In this document: positions 5,706 through 5,710 of the stretch, one piece after another | How positions within the stretch are numbered: the stretch's first letter is position 1 | Layout: each line of letters begins with the position of its first letter | Assembly: GCA_964403465.1 (NCBI GenBank) | Contig: CAYOFY010000087.1 | Span: 1 to 5,710 of the forward strand | DNA: 5,710 nt | DNA from: JAFGKM01 sp964403465 | Lineage (GTDB): Bacteria > Ratteibacteria > UBA8468 > B48-G9 > JAFGKM01 | Reading direction: 5' to 3' | Translations under genes and position numbers: made by a program | The notes under the pieces: generated by a model | Seen by the model: the letters and a program-made list of their open reading frames with translations, nothing else | Database searches by the model: none | Told to the model about the DNA's origin: nothing

Positions 5706-5710
5706 CTCTC

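Overview
The window is a compact, all-plus-strand bacterial stretch with six protein genes and almost no intergenic space. AGA/AGG arginine codons and ATA isoleucine codons are very common, base composition is moderately AT-rich by eye, and Shine-Dalgarno sites are purine-rich. SecG, a lipoprotein-type solute-binding protein and an RNase E/G family protein all fit a Gram-negative-type bacterium. The codon habit and gene mix recall Nitrospirota-like or related deep-branching anaerobes, but that placement is a weak inference and the sequence does not prove it.

Layout: 3-329 encodes SecG, a small membrane subunit of the Sec translocon, and the window opens essentially at its start codon. After a 39-base gap comes 369-1112, a eukaryote-like PPP-family metallophosphatase. 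It overlaps by four bases (ATGA) a Hanks-type Ser/Thr protein kinase at 1109-1981. The kinase in turn overlaps by four bases (ATGA) a family 5 (OppA/DppA-like) solute-binding lipoprotein at 1978-3654. A 61-base gap follows, holding an inverted repeat, with a possible promoter just before it inside the end of the lipoprotein gene. The last block is a TIGR03936/DUF2344 protein (3716-4273) overlapping by 17 bases a full-length RNase G-like ribonuclease (4257-5705). The window ends five bases after the ribonuclease stop.

How the genes may work together: secG and the DUF2344-rng pair are housekeeping. The unusual part is the middle. A protein phosphatase, a soluble kinase and an extracytoplasmic peptide- or solute-binding lipoprotein are joined by two start/stop overlaps, so they are almost certainly co-translated. 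The phosphatase and kinase look like an opposing writer/eraser pair, with a PPP enzyme in place of the PP2C (PPM) enzyme that usually partners bacterial Hanks kinases. The kinase has no membrane segment or sensor domain, and no ABC permease or ATPase genes accompany the binding protein here. Whether the three form one signalling unit is inference. Nothing in the window looks like a mobile element, CRISPR array, tRNA or rRNA.
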